41,395 bases of DNA from positions 1 through 41,395 of the forward strand of contig NZ_BDBR01000069.1 in NCBI RefSeq assembly GCF_001613085.1. Direction: 5' to 3'. Source of the stretch: Nocardia salmonicida NBRC 13393 (GTDB taxonomy: Bacteria > Actinomycetota > Actinomycetes > Mycobacteriales > Mycobacteriaceae). This document shows positions 31,596 to 41,022 of this stretch, piece after piece. The notes under the pieces were generated by a model, which was given only the letters and a program-made list of their open reading frames with translations, did no database searches and was not told the DNA's origin. Both the position numbers and the translations under genes were made by a program. The stretch's first letter is position 1. The number at the start of each line of letters is the position of its first letter.

Positions 31596-32027
31596 CTAAC
31601 TCAGCGATGCCAGCGCAAGCAGGATGATCGGTCCCAAAAGGATGACTGCGACGGCCAGCAGAAATTCGACACGCTGGAACAGCGGCTTGCCCGGCTGCAT
31701 GGGGGTGCGCGGTCCGCCAGGAATCGGCGGTGGCAGTTTGGTGAGCGTCGAGCGGGAGCCGAGATTGATCAGCATGGTGACGGGATTGATCACGGCTGAC
31801 AGGAAGCCCCACCAGCCGATCCACATGCTCTCGACCGTCATTCTGCGATAGGTCGCGAGTCCGCAATCGCGGCAGAACGGGCCGGGGGACTTCAGGAACT
31901 GCATGAAGATGACGAAGCCGCGGTGCCCCCGAATGTCGACCTGCGCCGCTGGCGTCGAACCGCAGTAGGCGCAGTAGAAGCCGTTGGCGGTAGACGCGAA
32001 ATAGCCCGATGCTTGTGGTGCCGACAT
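31596..32027 (-). CDS. Zinc-ribbon membrane protein of unknown function
   Basis: A 143-aa protein with GGGGGA upstream of ATG 32027. Cys19/Cys22 (FYCAYCGS) and Cys52/Cys55 (FCRDCG) form a four-cysteine zinc ribbon. Two hydrophobic helices follow (MWIGWWGFLSAVINPVTMLI, about 69-88, and LLAVAVILLGPIILLAL, about 122-138), separated by a Pro-rich loop. Both ends are short, so it is a small membrane protein with a cytosolic metal-binding head. Such proteins are widespread in nocardiae and streptomycetes without assigned role. No co-directional partner is close. Confidence 0.78.
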   Translation of the reverse strand: MSAPQASGYFASTANGFYCAYCGSTPAAQVDIRGHRGFVIFMQFLKSPGPFCRDCGLATYRRMTVESMWIGWWGFLSAVINPVTMLINLGSRSTLTKLPPPIPGGPRTPMQPGKPLFQRVEFLLAVAVILLGPIILLALASLS

Positions 32028-32187
32028 GGATATTCCCCCGGTGCGATGATGTGGCCGTCCCCGGTCGTGGTCCGACGGCAGTGTGCAGGCTAACGGCTGT
32101 GCGAGACCCAGGCAACCCGGTCACACGCGCAGCTGGGTGGGCCCGTCAGGCCAGATTTCGCCGTGGCCGCGGGCCGGACGAACCGCC

Positions 32188-33018
32188 TCAGCGCTTGTCG
32201 GCGATGGCCGCCACGATGAGTTCCTCCCACACCGACAACTCGTGATCAGGTGAAACGATCGGTGCCGAACCATCAGCGAATCCGAGGTCCTGATTCCAAC
32301 GGGCCGCCGGGATCACGCCGGGTTCCCGCACCGCGAGTTCGCCGAACAAGGCCGTGATCTCGTCGTCGGTGCGCCAGCGACCACGCCCGAACGTCGCCTG
32401 CAACTTCGCCTCGGCCTTGATGGTCTCGGCATTGTCACCGGAGCGGAAGTGGGAAATGAACACGCTGCTGCCGACGGGCACCTGGTCGGCCCAGTACGCG
32501 ACCACCGCCTGCGGGTCCTCGTCGTCGTTGAGGTGGTGCAGGATCGCACTGAAGATCATCGCGATCGGCTTGTCGAAGTCGATGAGCCGCGACACTTCGG
32601 GGTCGGCCCGGATGCTGGTGTAATCACGCACGTCGGCGTGGATGACGGTGGTGTTGTCGTTGGTCGCCAGCAGAGCACGCCCGTGCGCGAGCACGATCGG
32701 GTCGTTGTCGATGTAGACCACCCGTGCGTCGGGATTGATCCCCTGCGCGATCTGATGCACATTGTCGGCGGTGGGCAGGCCACTGCCGAAATCGAGGAAC
32801 TGGGTCAGTCCGGCTTCAGCCATGGTGCGCACGGCGCGGATCAGGGCCTGGCGGTTGGTAAACGCGATGGCCACCGATCCGGGCAGATCCACCTTGAAGT
32901 GGTCACCGATCGCGCGGTCCACTTCGTAGTTGTCCTTGCCGCCGAGAAGGTAGTCGTAGACCCGGGCGATGCTCGGCTTCGACTGATCGATCACATTCGC
33001 GTTGTCGCCCATCGTCAT
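32188..33018 (-). CDS. Methyltransf_19 (DUF574) SAM-dependent methyltransferase
   Basis: A 276-aa protein, start ATG 33018 with AGGAG seven bases upstream. The family opening PSIARVYDYLLGGKDNYEVDR is followed by the SAM motif QFLDFGSGLPTADNVHQIA, VVYIDNDPIVLAHGRAL and FSAILHHLNDDEDP. Members are numerous in Streptomyces and Nocardia and have no firmly known substrate. All core residues are present. It stands alone, 160 bases upstream of the zinc-ribbon gene on the same strand, so co-transcription is possible. Confidence 0.92.
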   Translation of the reverse strand: MTMGDNANVIDQSKPSIARVYDYLLGGKDNYEVDRAIGDHFKVDLPGSVAIAFTNRQALIRAVRTMAEAGLTQFLDFGSGLPTADNVHQIAQGINPDARVVYIDNDPIVLAHGRALLATNDNTTVIHADVRDYTSIRADPEVSRLIDFDKPIAMIFSAILHHLNDDEDPQAVVAYWADQVPVGSSVFISHFRSGDNAETIKAEAKLQATFGRGRWRTDDEITALFGELAVREPGVIPAARWNQDLGFADGSAPIVSPDHELSVWEELIVAAIADKR

Positions 33019-33236
33019 CGACTCCTCATACTGTGCTGGTATCTGCCGCCGTCCATCGTAGGAGAACTGCGGCGTGTCGGCGCGGCTTCAGTGCGCAGAA
33101 CGTGCGAAATCGTCTCGGGGCGTGGCGGTTTCAGAGCTGTTGATCTGCGAGGCGTTTCGCCGCATGACGCGTTTGTCCAAGACCGCAGGGCACGGCCCTT
33201 ATACGGTGAAGGCACTCGACTATGGGAGTTGCGATA

Positions 33237-33668
33237 ATGACCGGATACATTGCCACCGCAGAGATCGATATCAGCACCTCCTCGACGCACGTGTGGGCCG
33301 TGATGACCGATCCCGAGCAGCTCCGCGAGCTCTGGTTCGGAGCCGAGGTGATAACCGACTGGGAGGTAGGCGGCCCGATCGTCTGGAGGGGCGAGTTCAA
33401 GGGGCAGCAATACGAGGACAAGGGTGAGATCCTCGAATTCGAGCCCGGCCGATTGCTGAAGATGACCCACTTCAGCTCGCTCACCGGCCAGCCGGACGTG
33501 CCGGAGAATTACCACACGCTCACCTACGAGCTGACCGAGAACGGCGCGACGACTCATCTGCTGCTGAGCCAGGACAACAATGCCGACGCGGACGAGGTGG
33601 AACACGCTCGCGGCATGTGGGAGAGCCAAGTCAGCGGTATCAAAAAGGCCGCCGAACAAACCTGCTGA
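33237..33668 (+). CDS. AHSA1/SRPBCC-domain protein
   Basis: A 143-aa protein. The start at ATG 33237 is favoured over 33222 because GGGAG lies eight bases before it. ATAEIDISTSSTHVWAVMTDPEQLRELWFGAEVITDWEVGGP and GEILEFEPGRLLKMTHFSS, ending with a helix WESQVSGIKKAAEQ, give the helix-grip fold of AHSA1-like proteins that bind hydrophobic ligands in a deep pocket (read across blocks). Role unknown. Divergent from the Methyltransf_19 gene with about 220 bases between. Confidence 0.88.
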   Translation: MTGYIATAEIDISTSSTHVWAVMTDPEQLRELWFGAEVITDWEVGGPIVWRGEFKGQQYEDKGEILEFEPGRLLKMTHFSSLTGQPDVPENYHTLTYELTENGATTHLLLSQDNNADADEVEHARGMWESQVSGIKKAAEQTC

Positions 33669-34043
33669 CGCGTCCAGGAAGTTTGATGCTGTGACTGCGA
33701 ACTGTCCCAGATCGTGCGACGCAGTAAGCATCCGATCCGACCGGACTGATTGGCCGACCTCGGTGCTCGGACACGCTGTGTCGATCAGTGCCCGAGCTCC
33801 AGCAGCGTCCGCCCCAGGCGGCCTCCGGACTCCGGCGGAGTCGGGGTGGGTATCGGTCGGCATGGTGAAACGCTGCTTTTGGCGCTGCTGACAACATGTG
33901 TTGCACGATTTCGTCCCCCAGTGGAGTGACTGAGCAGACCGCCCGGTTCAGACTTTCCTAACCACCGCTATGCAGCGATGCGCATCACATTCTCCAGCGA
34001 TTGTGGTTCGCCTCACAGCAGCTGCGGGCTCGTGGATGATCAG
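33669..34043. other. Intergenic region before the lipase
   Basis: About 375 bases with no recognisable gene. A six-base-pair stem (GACTCC / GGAGTC near 33825) is present but too weak to call. The lipase promoter should lie at its right end; no clear boxes are seen. Confidence 0.4.
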
Positions 34044-34058
34044 ATGGGACTTGCACAT

Positions 34059-35249
34059 ATGTTTGCAACGAAGCAACGAATTCGGCGGACTGCCATAGCC
34101 ACTGCGATCGTCGCCGGGCTATCGGTCGCCGGACTCGCGCCTATATCGGCGAGTGCGGCGCCTGCCGCCTCGGACCTGCAGGCACTTGCCGATTCGGTTA
34201 CTGCCGGTTTGACGCCTGCGGCTGACGGCCGACAACCCACAGCGATCGTTGACTCAGGGAGCGGCACGGGGAGTGGAACAGGTAGCGGTTCCGGTGGCTC
34301 GTCGGGCAGCGGCACTGCTTGGGGAAAGAGCACTGCGGCTGCCCCGACGGGCGAAGGTCCGGAATTGACTGCTCCTTTGGCCGCGTTCGCCTACGGACTC
34401 GCCAATCCTGATGTCGCACCGGTCGGCGCCAACAAGTGGGATTGCAAGCCCAGCGTTGCCCACCCGCGCCCAGTAGTGCTGCTGCACGGCAGCTGGCTCA
34501 ACGCCTTCGACACCTTCAGCGCCCTGTCACCGCAGTTGTCTCGCGCTGGCTTCTGCGTCTTCGCTCTCAACTTCGGACGCTCCGGGCTCATCGAGGGCGG
34601 GGGTCTTGCCGGCGTTCTCCCCGGCCGTTACGGCGTTGGCCCCATCGAGGACTCCTCACGTCAGGTCGCCGACTTCATCGAACGCGTCCGCAGCGCCACC
34701 GGCGCGGACCAGGTCGACATCGTCGGCCACTCACAGGGCGGCACAGTCGCGAACCATTATCTGAAATTCGAAGGCGGCGCCGAAAAAGTCGGCAAGCTGG
34801 TCACCTTCGGGGCAACCCACCACGGCACAACACTTCTGGGGATCGCCACACTCGGGCGCGCCATCAACAACCTCGGAATCGACATCTTGGGCTTTTACGA
34901 ACCGATCATCGGGATCTCCAACATTCAACAAGTTGTCGGCTCCCCGTTCTACGCCACGCTCAACGCCCAAGGCGATACGGTTCCCGGCGTCGACTACACA
35001 GCAGTCGGGTCTCGCTACGACGAGGTCACCAACCCCTACGACCTGACCTTCCTCAAAGCTGGAGTGGGCGCCACCGTTCGCAATATCACCCTGCAAGAGG
35101 GGTGCGAACAGGACCTGTCCGACCACCTCACCATCATGTACTCGCCGCGCGCGGCATCGATCACCCTCAACGCCCTCGATTCTGTCAACCACCCGAAGCT
35201 GGACTGCACGTTCAACCCGTGGTTGATCGGTGGAACCGGCAAACTGTGA
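34059..35249 (+). CDS. Secreted class-2 lipase/esterase
   Basis: A 396-aa protein from ATG 34059 (an ATG at 34044 is also possible). It has a Sec signal peptide: RIRR, then a hydrophobic stretch, with probable cleavage after SASA near residue 33. A Gly/Ser linker (GSGTGSGTGSGSGGSSGS) precedes the lipase domain: PVVLLHGSWLNAFDTFSALSPQL (oxyanion region), GHSQGG with nucleophile Ser225, THHGTTL and a C-terminal DHLTIMYSPRAA that carries the probable catalytic His. The layout fits the PF01674/EstA-like extracellular lipases of mycolate actinomycetes. Several Cys residues may form disulfides. It is followed after seven bases by a PucR regulator. Confidence 0.9.
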   Translation: MFATKQRIRRTAIATAIVAGLSVAGLAPISASAAPAASDLQALADSVTAGLTPAADGRQPTAIVDSGSGTGSGTGSGSGGSSGSGTAWGKSTAAAPTGEGPELTAPLAAFAYGLANPDVAPVGANKWDCKPSVAHPRPVVLLHGSWLNAFDTFSALSPQLSRAGFCVFALNFGRSGLIEGGGLAGVLPGRYGVGPIEDSSRQVADFIERVRSATGADQVDIVGHSQGGTVANHYLKFEGGAEKVGKLVTFGATHHGTTLLGIATLGRAINNLGIDILGFYEPIIGISNIQQVVGSPFYATLNAQGDTVPGVDYTAVGSRYDEVTNPYDLTFLKAGVGATVRNITLQEGCEQDLSDHLTIMYSPRAASITLNALDSVNHPKLDCTFNPWLIGGTGKL

Positions 35250-35256
35250 GACCGCG

Positions 35257-36375
35257 ATGAGTCCCACACAGCTCGAGTCGCCCGCGAGTTCACCGCGGGC
35301 GACGCAGCACATCGTCGACGGGGTCCTCAGCGCCATCCCTGCCCGCAGTATCCAAGGCAACGTCTTGCGTGAGGAGATCCGAGCCGTTGTCGTGGAGTAC
35401 CTCGAACATGCCGATGGTGCGCGCAAGCTCGATTCGCGAGCGGCGCTTCACCCCGCCGCTGCGCGTTGGGCAGCCACCGGGGTACCGATCGAAACCGTCC
35501 AACACCTAGTCCACACCGGGTTCCGGCTCCACCTGGACGACCACGCCACGAAGTTGTTGCGCCACAACAACATCAGCTATGTCATGGATGCGATGCACAC
35601 GGTGAACGCGACGGTCTCCAGGGCATATCTCGAGGTCGCATCCTCGGCCACTCAACGCAGCGGACACCAGGCCGTCGCCCGTGCGCTCCTCAGCGGACGC
35701 CACGCCACCAGCGTCGCCCGAGAATGCGGCATTTCACTCACCGACCGGTACACGGTTCTCGCGGTGGCTGCTGATACTTCTGTCCGAGGCGCGGTCTCAC
35801 CCGGCAGCTTCCTCGAGATGCTGGCCGACCGTGTGGGACAACCGATGTCCGCACTGCACAGCGACCTCGGGGGCACAATCCTGATCCAAGGCTGTCCCGA
35901 CACCGAGGAAATCGGTGATCTTGTCAGCCGTACAGCACTGGTTGTTGTGGCGATCGAGGTAGATCGAGACCGGATCCCATCCGCGACCGAAGACGGACAT
36001 GAATTGCTCGACGTTGTACGCCGACTCCATCGACCGCCCGGCCTCTACCATTTCGACGACCTTGCTATCGAGTATCAGCTGACTCGACCCGGTCGCGGTC
36101 GCGATCGCCTCGAAACCGCCCTCGACGCGGTGGCAGAAGATCCGGAACTGGTCGCAACCCTCCGTGCGCACATCAATAACGGTTTGAATCGTCGACTCAC
36201 CGCACGGGAAATGCATATCCATCAAAATACTGTCGACTATCGGCTGAAGCGGATCTACCGTCTCGCCCGCCTCGATTCCCACGATCCGGGGCTCATCTGG
36301 AAGTTGAGGGCAGCGCTGACTGTACGCGAATATCTCGGCCTGGAGAATAACAAGGAGGAAGCATCGCCTACCTGA
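35257..36375 (+). CDS. PucR-family transcriptional regulator
   Basis: A 372-aa protein, start ATG 35257, seven bases after the lipase stop and so probably co-transcribed. The N-terminal part (EYLEHADGARKLDS ... VPIETVQHLVHTGFRLHLDD) is the RsbRD/GGDEF-like sensory region common in actinomycete PucR proteins. The C-terminal CdaR-type helix-turn-helix REMHIHQNTVDYRLKRIYRLARLD is intact. PucR regulators respond to catabolic metabolites. The target is plausibly the lipase or a nearby lipid gene (inference). Confidence 0.88.
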   Translation: MSPTQLESPASSPRATQHIVDGVLSAIPARSIQGNVLREEIRAVVVEYLEHADGARKLDSRAALHPAAARWAATGVPIETVQHLVHTGFRLHLDDHATKLLRHNNISYVMDAMHTVNATVSRAYLEVASSATQRSGHQAVARALLSGRHATSVARECGISLTDRYTVLAVAADTSVRGAVSPGSFLEMLADRVGQPMSALHSDLGGTILIQGCPDTEEIGDLVSRTALVVVAIEVDRDRIPSATEDGHELLDVVRRLHRPPGLYHFDDLAIEYQLTRPGRGRDRLETALDAVAEDPELVATLRAHINNGLNRRLTAREMHIHQNTVDYRLKRIYRLARLDSHDPGLIWKLRAALTVREYLGLENNKEEASPT

Positions 36376-36560
36376 GCAGCCGGCGCAGTGCGACTTGACC
36401 TACTGGTCGTCCGAGTGGAATGTGACGGTCGTCGAGCCCTCGAATCTCGACGCACTTCTTTTGGTATAGCTGTCGAAGTCATTTCGCCCTCCTGCACTGC
36501 GAGAACCGGCCGACCGCACAGATCACTGGCCGAAGGCACCGGTCTCACAAATATTGCATC

Positions 36561-37799
36561 CTAGGCCTCGGGTTGATTTTGAGAGGATCCGAGCCGGTGT
36601 ACGGTGAGCGCCGCTGCCAGCATGCGTGAATCCGTGGGTTCGGCCGGGTCGAGACCGGTGAGTTCGGCGATGCGGCGCAGCCGGTAGGTGAAGGTATTGG
36701 GATGGACGTGGATGCGGCGCGAGGCTGTTTTGCGGTCGGCCCCATATCGTAGGTGGGCCTCCAATGCCTCGAGCAGATGAGGGCTCGCCAGTAGCGGAAT
36801 CACACGCTGCGCCAGCCGTTCTCGCGCAGGACCCGGCCGGGTGAGCTGGTACTCCAGCAACAGATCATCGAGCCGGTAGCAGCCCCCGGGTTGACCGCAG
36901 AGACGCGCCAGCTCGGTCAGTTCGCCCGCATCCTTGGCCGCCGCCGGAATCCCGTCGCGGCTTACTCCAGAGAATTCCGCGAGATACACCGTGACTCCGA
37001 ACTGCTGCGACAGCCGGGCGGCCAGCTCATCGAACCGCTTGGCGTCGATGATGTCGGACTCAGAGCTGTTGCCCACCAACGCAATCCCGCTCGCGCCGTC
37101 GAAAGTCGCGGGAGTGATGGCGCCGGTGAGCTCGTAGAGTGCCCGTTGCAGCAATCGAATCCGGCGCCGGGTCACCAGGTTGACCGCGCTGCCGATGCGC
37201 GCCGGTTCGCTGACATGGATCGCCAGCACCGTGTACCGGTCAGCGAGGATGGTGTCCGCGCGCACGGCGAGTTCTTCGGCGGGTAGCCCGCGAACCAGCG
37301 CCGAGCACAGTTCGCGCCGGGCCTCCCGCTCGGCATGGTAGATCGACTGTTCGACCTCGGCGTAGGTCTCGACGACGGTCATATTGATGCGTCGCAGCAA
37401 TTCGAGCAGTCGGTTGAACACCTGGACGAACTCATCCATTTGTGTGGGGTCAGCGACCGCCGCGGCTTCGGCGAGCACTGCCTGTGCCGATCGATGGATC
37501 GCGCTGATCAGCATCGACAGCGGCAGTCTGTCCTCGGCATGGCGCTCGGCCACCGGCGCCACGAACGCGGTGACCTCGGCACGGGTGAACTCACGGTCGG
37601 CGCCGATAGCTTCGAGGACAGCCCTGCCACAGGCATAGATCGTCGGCAAGACCTCGGCGGTGAAGTGACCGTCGGGCAGCTCGGCGGGTGCGGTGGCGTC
37701 CAAGCCCTCGGTCAGCATCCGCTCGGCGATCTGTGGCCAACGGCTGAGCAGTCGAGCCGTCAGCGGGGGCGAGGCAGAAACGGGTTGTTGCACGAGCAT
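36561..37799 (-). CDS. PucR-family transcriptional regulator, convergent to the first
   Basis: A 412-aa protein with ATG at 37799; an upstream in-frame ATG (37880) would add an N-terminus without family character. The N-terminal sensory domain runs from LTARLLSRWPQIAERML to VEQSIYHAEREARREL. The middle GGDEF-like domain contains DRYTVLAIHV, GASGIALVG and DDLLLEYQLTRPGPARERL, and the end is RRIHVHPNTFTYRLRRIAELTGLDP. The C-terminal halves of this and the 35257 protein align closely (YQLTRPGxxRxRL, IHxHxNTxxYRLxRI), so the two are paralogues. It lies upstream of and divergent from the FadE5-like gene and could control it (inference). Confidence 0.88.
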   Translation of the reverse strand: MLVQQPVSASPPLTARLLSRWPQIAERMLTEGLDATAPAELPDGHFTAEVLPTIYACGRAVLEAIGADREFTRAEVTAFVAPVAERHAEDRLPLSMLISAIHRSAQAVLAEAAAVADPTQMDEFVQVFNRLLELLRRINMTVVETYAEVEQSIYHAEREARRELCSALVRGLPAEELAVRADTILADRYTVLAIHVSEPARIGSAVNLVTRRRIRLLQRALYELTGAITPATFDGASGIALVGNSSESDIIDAKRFDELAARLSQQFGVTVYLAEFSGVSRDGIPAAAKDAGELTELARLCGQPGGCYRLDDLLLEYQLTRPGPARERLAQRVIPLLASPHLLEALEAHLRYGADRKTASRRIHVHPNTFTYRLRRIAELTGLDPAEPTDSRMLAAALTVHRLGSSQNQPEA

Positions 37800-38412
37800 G
37801 GCTCCGATTGTGTCCTCACACAGCACGACAGGGAACAGTCTGGTGAATACAGCGAAGAACTTGGTTGCTAGGACAATCATAGGAGCACTTTCTCAGTTCA
37901 CGAGTGCAAGTAAGCCCGGGCAGCAGCTGCGATGGATTCGGTTACGGCCCGCCGGGCAGCCTGCGCTCACGCCTGCCGGCCGATCGCTGGCATCGGCGCT
38001 CCTATGTCGCCAGATATAGGAGACCGCGCTCAACGCATAGGCGCCGAAGAGGACTAGGCCGCCCGTGCCGGCGACAGCTCAGGTTCGAGCTCGCTCAAAC
38101 AGCCCGGTCGTGCGGCAACAGATCACACCGCGACGACCTCGTGAGTCTGTTGTGTGAGGTCGGTGAACGAATCGCGCTCCCCGACATCGAGCCACCCTCC
38201 TCGCAGTAGGTTAGCTGGAAGTGACTTGTGACCATCAGTCAGTGGATAACCGCACTTCAAAGCCAAAAGATAGCTCACACTCCAATTTATTAACCAATTA
38301 CTTATGGTTGCAAGGACCGCACGGCTGAGACATCATGACTGCGCAGGCGCACATCGCGCCCATTCATTGCCTGGCCCGGTCGAGGCGGGCACAGTCGAGA
38401 GGTGAGGGTCCG
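37800..38412. other. Divergent regulatory region between PucR and FadE5-like genes
   Basis: About 610 bases. No gene is recognised; the frame 37904-38209 has no motif. The right-hand 100 bases are AT-rich (38230-38320), unlike the surroundings, as expected for a promoter region, and contain the inverted repeat at 38292. Confidence 0.5.
38292..38309 (+). promoter_or_regulatory. Possible operator upstream of the FadE5-like gene
   Basis: AACCA-N8-TGGTT inverted repeat in an AT-rich stretch about 100 bases before ATG 38413. It may bind the downstream TetR regulator or one of the PucR proteins. The half-sites are short, so this is a weak call. Confidence 0.35.
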
Positions 38413-40239
38413 ATGGGCCATTACAAGAGCAACGTCCGTGACCTGGAGTTCAACCTGTTCGAGGTTTTCGACCTCGGTGCCCTCTTCGACGCGGACGCCT
38501 TCGGAGATCTCGACGAAAACATCGTGCGGACCATGCTCGGCGAGGCAGCGCGCCTAGCCGAAGGCCCCGTTGCCGAGCCCTACGCTGAAACCGACCGTAA
38601 CCCTCCGGTATTCACACTCGCGACCCACTCCGTTCGGCTTCCGGAACCATTCAAGGCTGCAGTCAGAGCATGGCAAGACGGCGAATGGTGGCGAGTAGCC
38701 AAGAGCGAGGTGGTCGGGGGTGTACACGCACCATCCATGGTGGGATGGGCCATCAACGAACTGGTGCTCGGCGCACAACCGGCGGCTTACATGTACCTGA
38801 CCGGTCCCTTGATCGCCGACGTGCTCGGCGGCATCGGAACCGAACAGCAGAGACGTTGGGCCGCACAGGCTGTCGAGCGCAACTGGGGCGCGACGATGGT
38901 GCTGACTGAGCCCGACGCCGGTTCCGATGTCGGTGCCGGCCGGACCAAGGCCATCGCACAGCAGGACGGCTCCTGGCACATCGAGGGAGTGAAGCGCTTC
39001 ATCACCTCCGCCGATTCCGACGACCTGTTCGAAAACATCATCCATCTCGTTTTGGCCCGCCCCGAGGGCGCCGCACCGGGAACCAAGGGCTTGAGCTTGT
39101 TCGTCGTCCCCAAGTTCCGTTTCGACCCCCAGACCTGCGAGCTCGGAGACCGTAACGGTGCCTTTGTCACCAACGTCGAACACAAGATGGGCTTGAAAGC
39201 TTCGGCAACCTGCGAGCTGACGTTCGGCGGACACGGCACTGCCGCGGTCGGCTATCTCGTCGGGGAGACTCACAACGGCATTACCCAAATGTTCAAAATC
39301 ATCGAGGAAGCCCGGATGATGGTCGGAACAAAGGCTATCGCCACGTTGTCCACCGGCTACCTGAACGCGCTGGAATACGCGAAGTCCCGGGTCCAGGGAC
39401 CAGACCTCATCCGAGCCTCCGACAAGTCGGCACCGAAGGTGCCCATCATCCACCATGCCGACGTACGCCGGTCCCTGATGATGCAGAAGGCCTACACCGA
39501 AGGCCTGCGTTCGATCTACCTCTACACCGCCGGCCATCAGGATCCCACTGTCGCCGAACACATCTCCGGCGCCGGCGCCGACCTTGCCGCGCGGGTCAAC
39601 GATCTGCTACTGCCCATAGTCAAAGGGGTCGGCTCCGAACGTGCCTATCAGTACCTCACCGAGTCCCTACAGACTTTCGGCGGTTCCGGCTTCCTTCAGG
39701 ACTATCCGATCGAGCAGTACATCCGCGACGCCAAGATCGACTCCCTTTACGAGGGAACCACCGCGATCCAAGCCCAGGACTTCTTCTTCCGCAAGATCGC
39801 TAGAGACCGCGGAGTCGCCCTGACTCATGTGCTCGGCCAGGTGCGGGCCACCGTCGAGTCCGACGCCGACGGTGGACGACTCAAGACCGAGAAGATATTG
39901 CTCGCCCATGCTCTCGAAGACGTGCAGGAGATCACCGGCACACTCACCGCACACTTACTGGCCGCTGCCGAGCATCCGGCCGAACTCTACAAAATCGGTC
40001 TCAACGGCGTGCGGTTCCTGCTGACCGTCGGGGACTTGCTCGTGGCTTGGCGCCTCATCGTCGCCGCTGAAATTGCCCTGGCTGCCACGGAATCCGTCGA
40101 AGACATCGCGTTCTACCATGGCAAAATCGCGGTGGCTTCGTTCTTCGCCAACACCGTTCTCCCTCATGTCACTGCCGAACGGGCTGTCCTCGCCGGAACC
40201 GATCTGTCCGTTATGGAATTGGACGAAGCCGGATTCTGA
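38413..40239 (+). CDS. fadE5: FadE5-like acyl-CoA dehydrogenase
   Basis: A 608-aa protein, start ATG 38413 with GAGAGGTGAG upstream; a frame from 38335 adds only non-conserved residues. From MGHYKSNVRDLEFNLFEVF on it follows mycobacterial FadE5 (611 aa) closely, including MVLTEPDAGSDVGAGRTKA (FAD/substrate loop), EHKMGLKASATCELTFGGHG, LQTFGGSGFLQDYPIEQYIRDAKI (read across blocks) and DSLYEGTTAIQAQDFFFRKI. The catalytic Glu is probably in the YEGTT segment, as in FadE5. The enzyme introduces the first double bond in beta-oxidation of a broad range of acyl-CoAs. It is the second FadE5-type enzyme or a duplicate if the genome has another. Followed by a TetR gene on the same strand. Confidence 0.93.
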   Translation: MGHYKSNVRDLEFNLFEVFDLGALFDADAFGDLDENIVRTMLGEAARLAEGPVAEPYAETDRNPPVFTLATHSVRLPEPFKAAVRAWQDGEWWRVAKSEVVGGVHAPSMVGWAINELVLGAQPAAYMYLTGPLIADVLGGIGTEQQRRWAAQAVERNWGATMVLTEPDAGSDVGAGRTKAIAQQDGSWHIEGVKRFITSADSDDLFENIIHLVLARPEGAAPGTKGLSLFVVPKFRFDPQTCELGDRNGAFVTNVEHKMGLKASATCELTFGGHGTAAVGYLVGETHNGITQMFKIIEEARMMVGTKAIATLSTGYLNALEYAKSRVQGPDLIRASDKSAPKVPIIHHADVRRSLMMQKAYTEGLRSIYLYTAGHQDPTVAEHISGAGADLAARVNDLLLPIVKGVGSERAYQYLTESLQTFGGSGFLQDYPIEQYIRDAKIDSLYEGTTAIQAQDFFFRKIARDRGVALTHVLGQVRATVESDADGGRLKTEKILLAHALEDVQEITGTLTAHLLAAAEHPAELYKIGLNGVRFLLTVGDLLVAWRLIVAAEIALAATESVEDIAFYHGKIAVASFFANTVLPHVTAERAVLAGTDLSVMELDEAGF

Positions 40240-40332
40240 CCTCAGCAACCCGCCGGTCACCGTGCGATTGCTCGATTGCTCACACGCAGTAAGGCGCGGA
40301 GGCGTACGCAACGAACCCAACCTCCTTCAGGA

Positions 40333-41022
40333 ATGAATTTGGCTACCACCACGACATCGCGAACAACCGCAGGGTCATCTGCGACAGGCCGGCAGATCCG
40401 CCGCAATCAGCTCATCGACGCCGCCCGGACGGCCTTCTCCACCCACGGCTACCACGGCGCCACCATGACCACCGTCGGAGCATTCGCGAAAGTCACCAAA
40501 CCCGTTCTTTACCAACATTTTTCAAACAAACTCGACCTCTACCTCGCAGTGGTTCAGCAGTCGCTCGACGATCTGACGACTACCCTGAGCGAGGTCCTCG
40601 CGACGACCAAGACCGAACTCGACAGCATCCACGCCACGGTGTCCGTACTCTTCGACCTGGCCGACCGAAACAACATCGCGGTCCATGATCTTCTCTTGGC
40701 TTCCGTCCCGGATGAGCCGTCCGTTGAATGGCATATCCGGTCAGCCATGACCGAATGCACCACCACCATCGCGACACGGATACGTCTGCACAACCGCGAA
40801 GCAGCCGACGCACGTTTGCTCGCTTGGGCGCTTCTCGGCGCGAGCCTCACCGCCGCACGTCACTGGCGACAAGCCGGGCGGCCGATCCCTAAACATCAAG
40901 CCGTGGAAACGATGACCGAATGGTATTGGTCCGGGTTGCGCAGCCAGACGGGCCGAGGCAAGGAGCGTGCCTCACCGGGCACGCTAGCCCTAGATCTGCA
41001 GTCTCCTCGTCGACAACATTGA
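40333..41022 (+). CDS. TetR-family transcriptional regulator
   Basis: A 229-aa protein starting at ATG 40333, about 90 bases after the FadE5-like stop. The N-terminal helix-turn-helix is complete (RRNQLIDAARTAFSTHGYHGATMTTVGAFAKVTKPVLYQHFSNKLDLYLAVV, about residues 23-75). The ligand domain follows, ending AVETMTEWYWSGL. A poly-Thr start (MNLATTTTSRTT) is unusual but harmless. Adjacent and co-directional to the dehydrogenase, it probably controls it in response to acyl-CoA (inference). Confidence 0.9.
   Translation: MNLATTTTSRTTAGSSATGRQIRRNQLIDAARTAFSTHGYHGATMTTVGAFAKVTKPVLYQHFSNKLDLYLAVVQQSLDDLTTTLSEVLATTKTELDSIHATVSVLFDLADRNNIAVHDLLLASVPDEPSVEWHIRSAMTECTTTIATRIRLHNREAADARLLAWALLGASLTAARHWRQAGRPIPKHQAVETMTEWYWSGLRSQTGRGKERASPGTLALDLQSPRRQH

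Noticed and set aside
33825..33840. Hairpin after the AHSA1 gene
   Set aside because: Only six base pairs, no T-tract, 160 bases from the stop.
37904..38209. 101-aa plus-strand open frame
   Set aside because: The segment LVSLLCEVGER briefly resembles a P450 but no other motif follows; no ribosome-binding site.
38207..38215. Possible second iron box
   Set aside because: Only the half TAGGTTAGC matches; the other half of the palindrome is absent.
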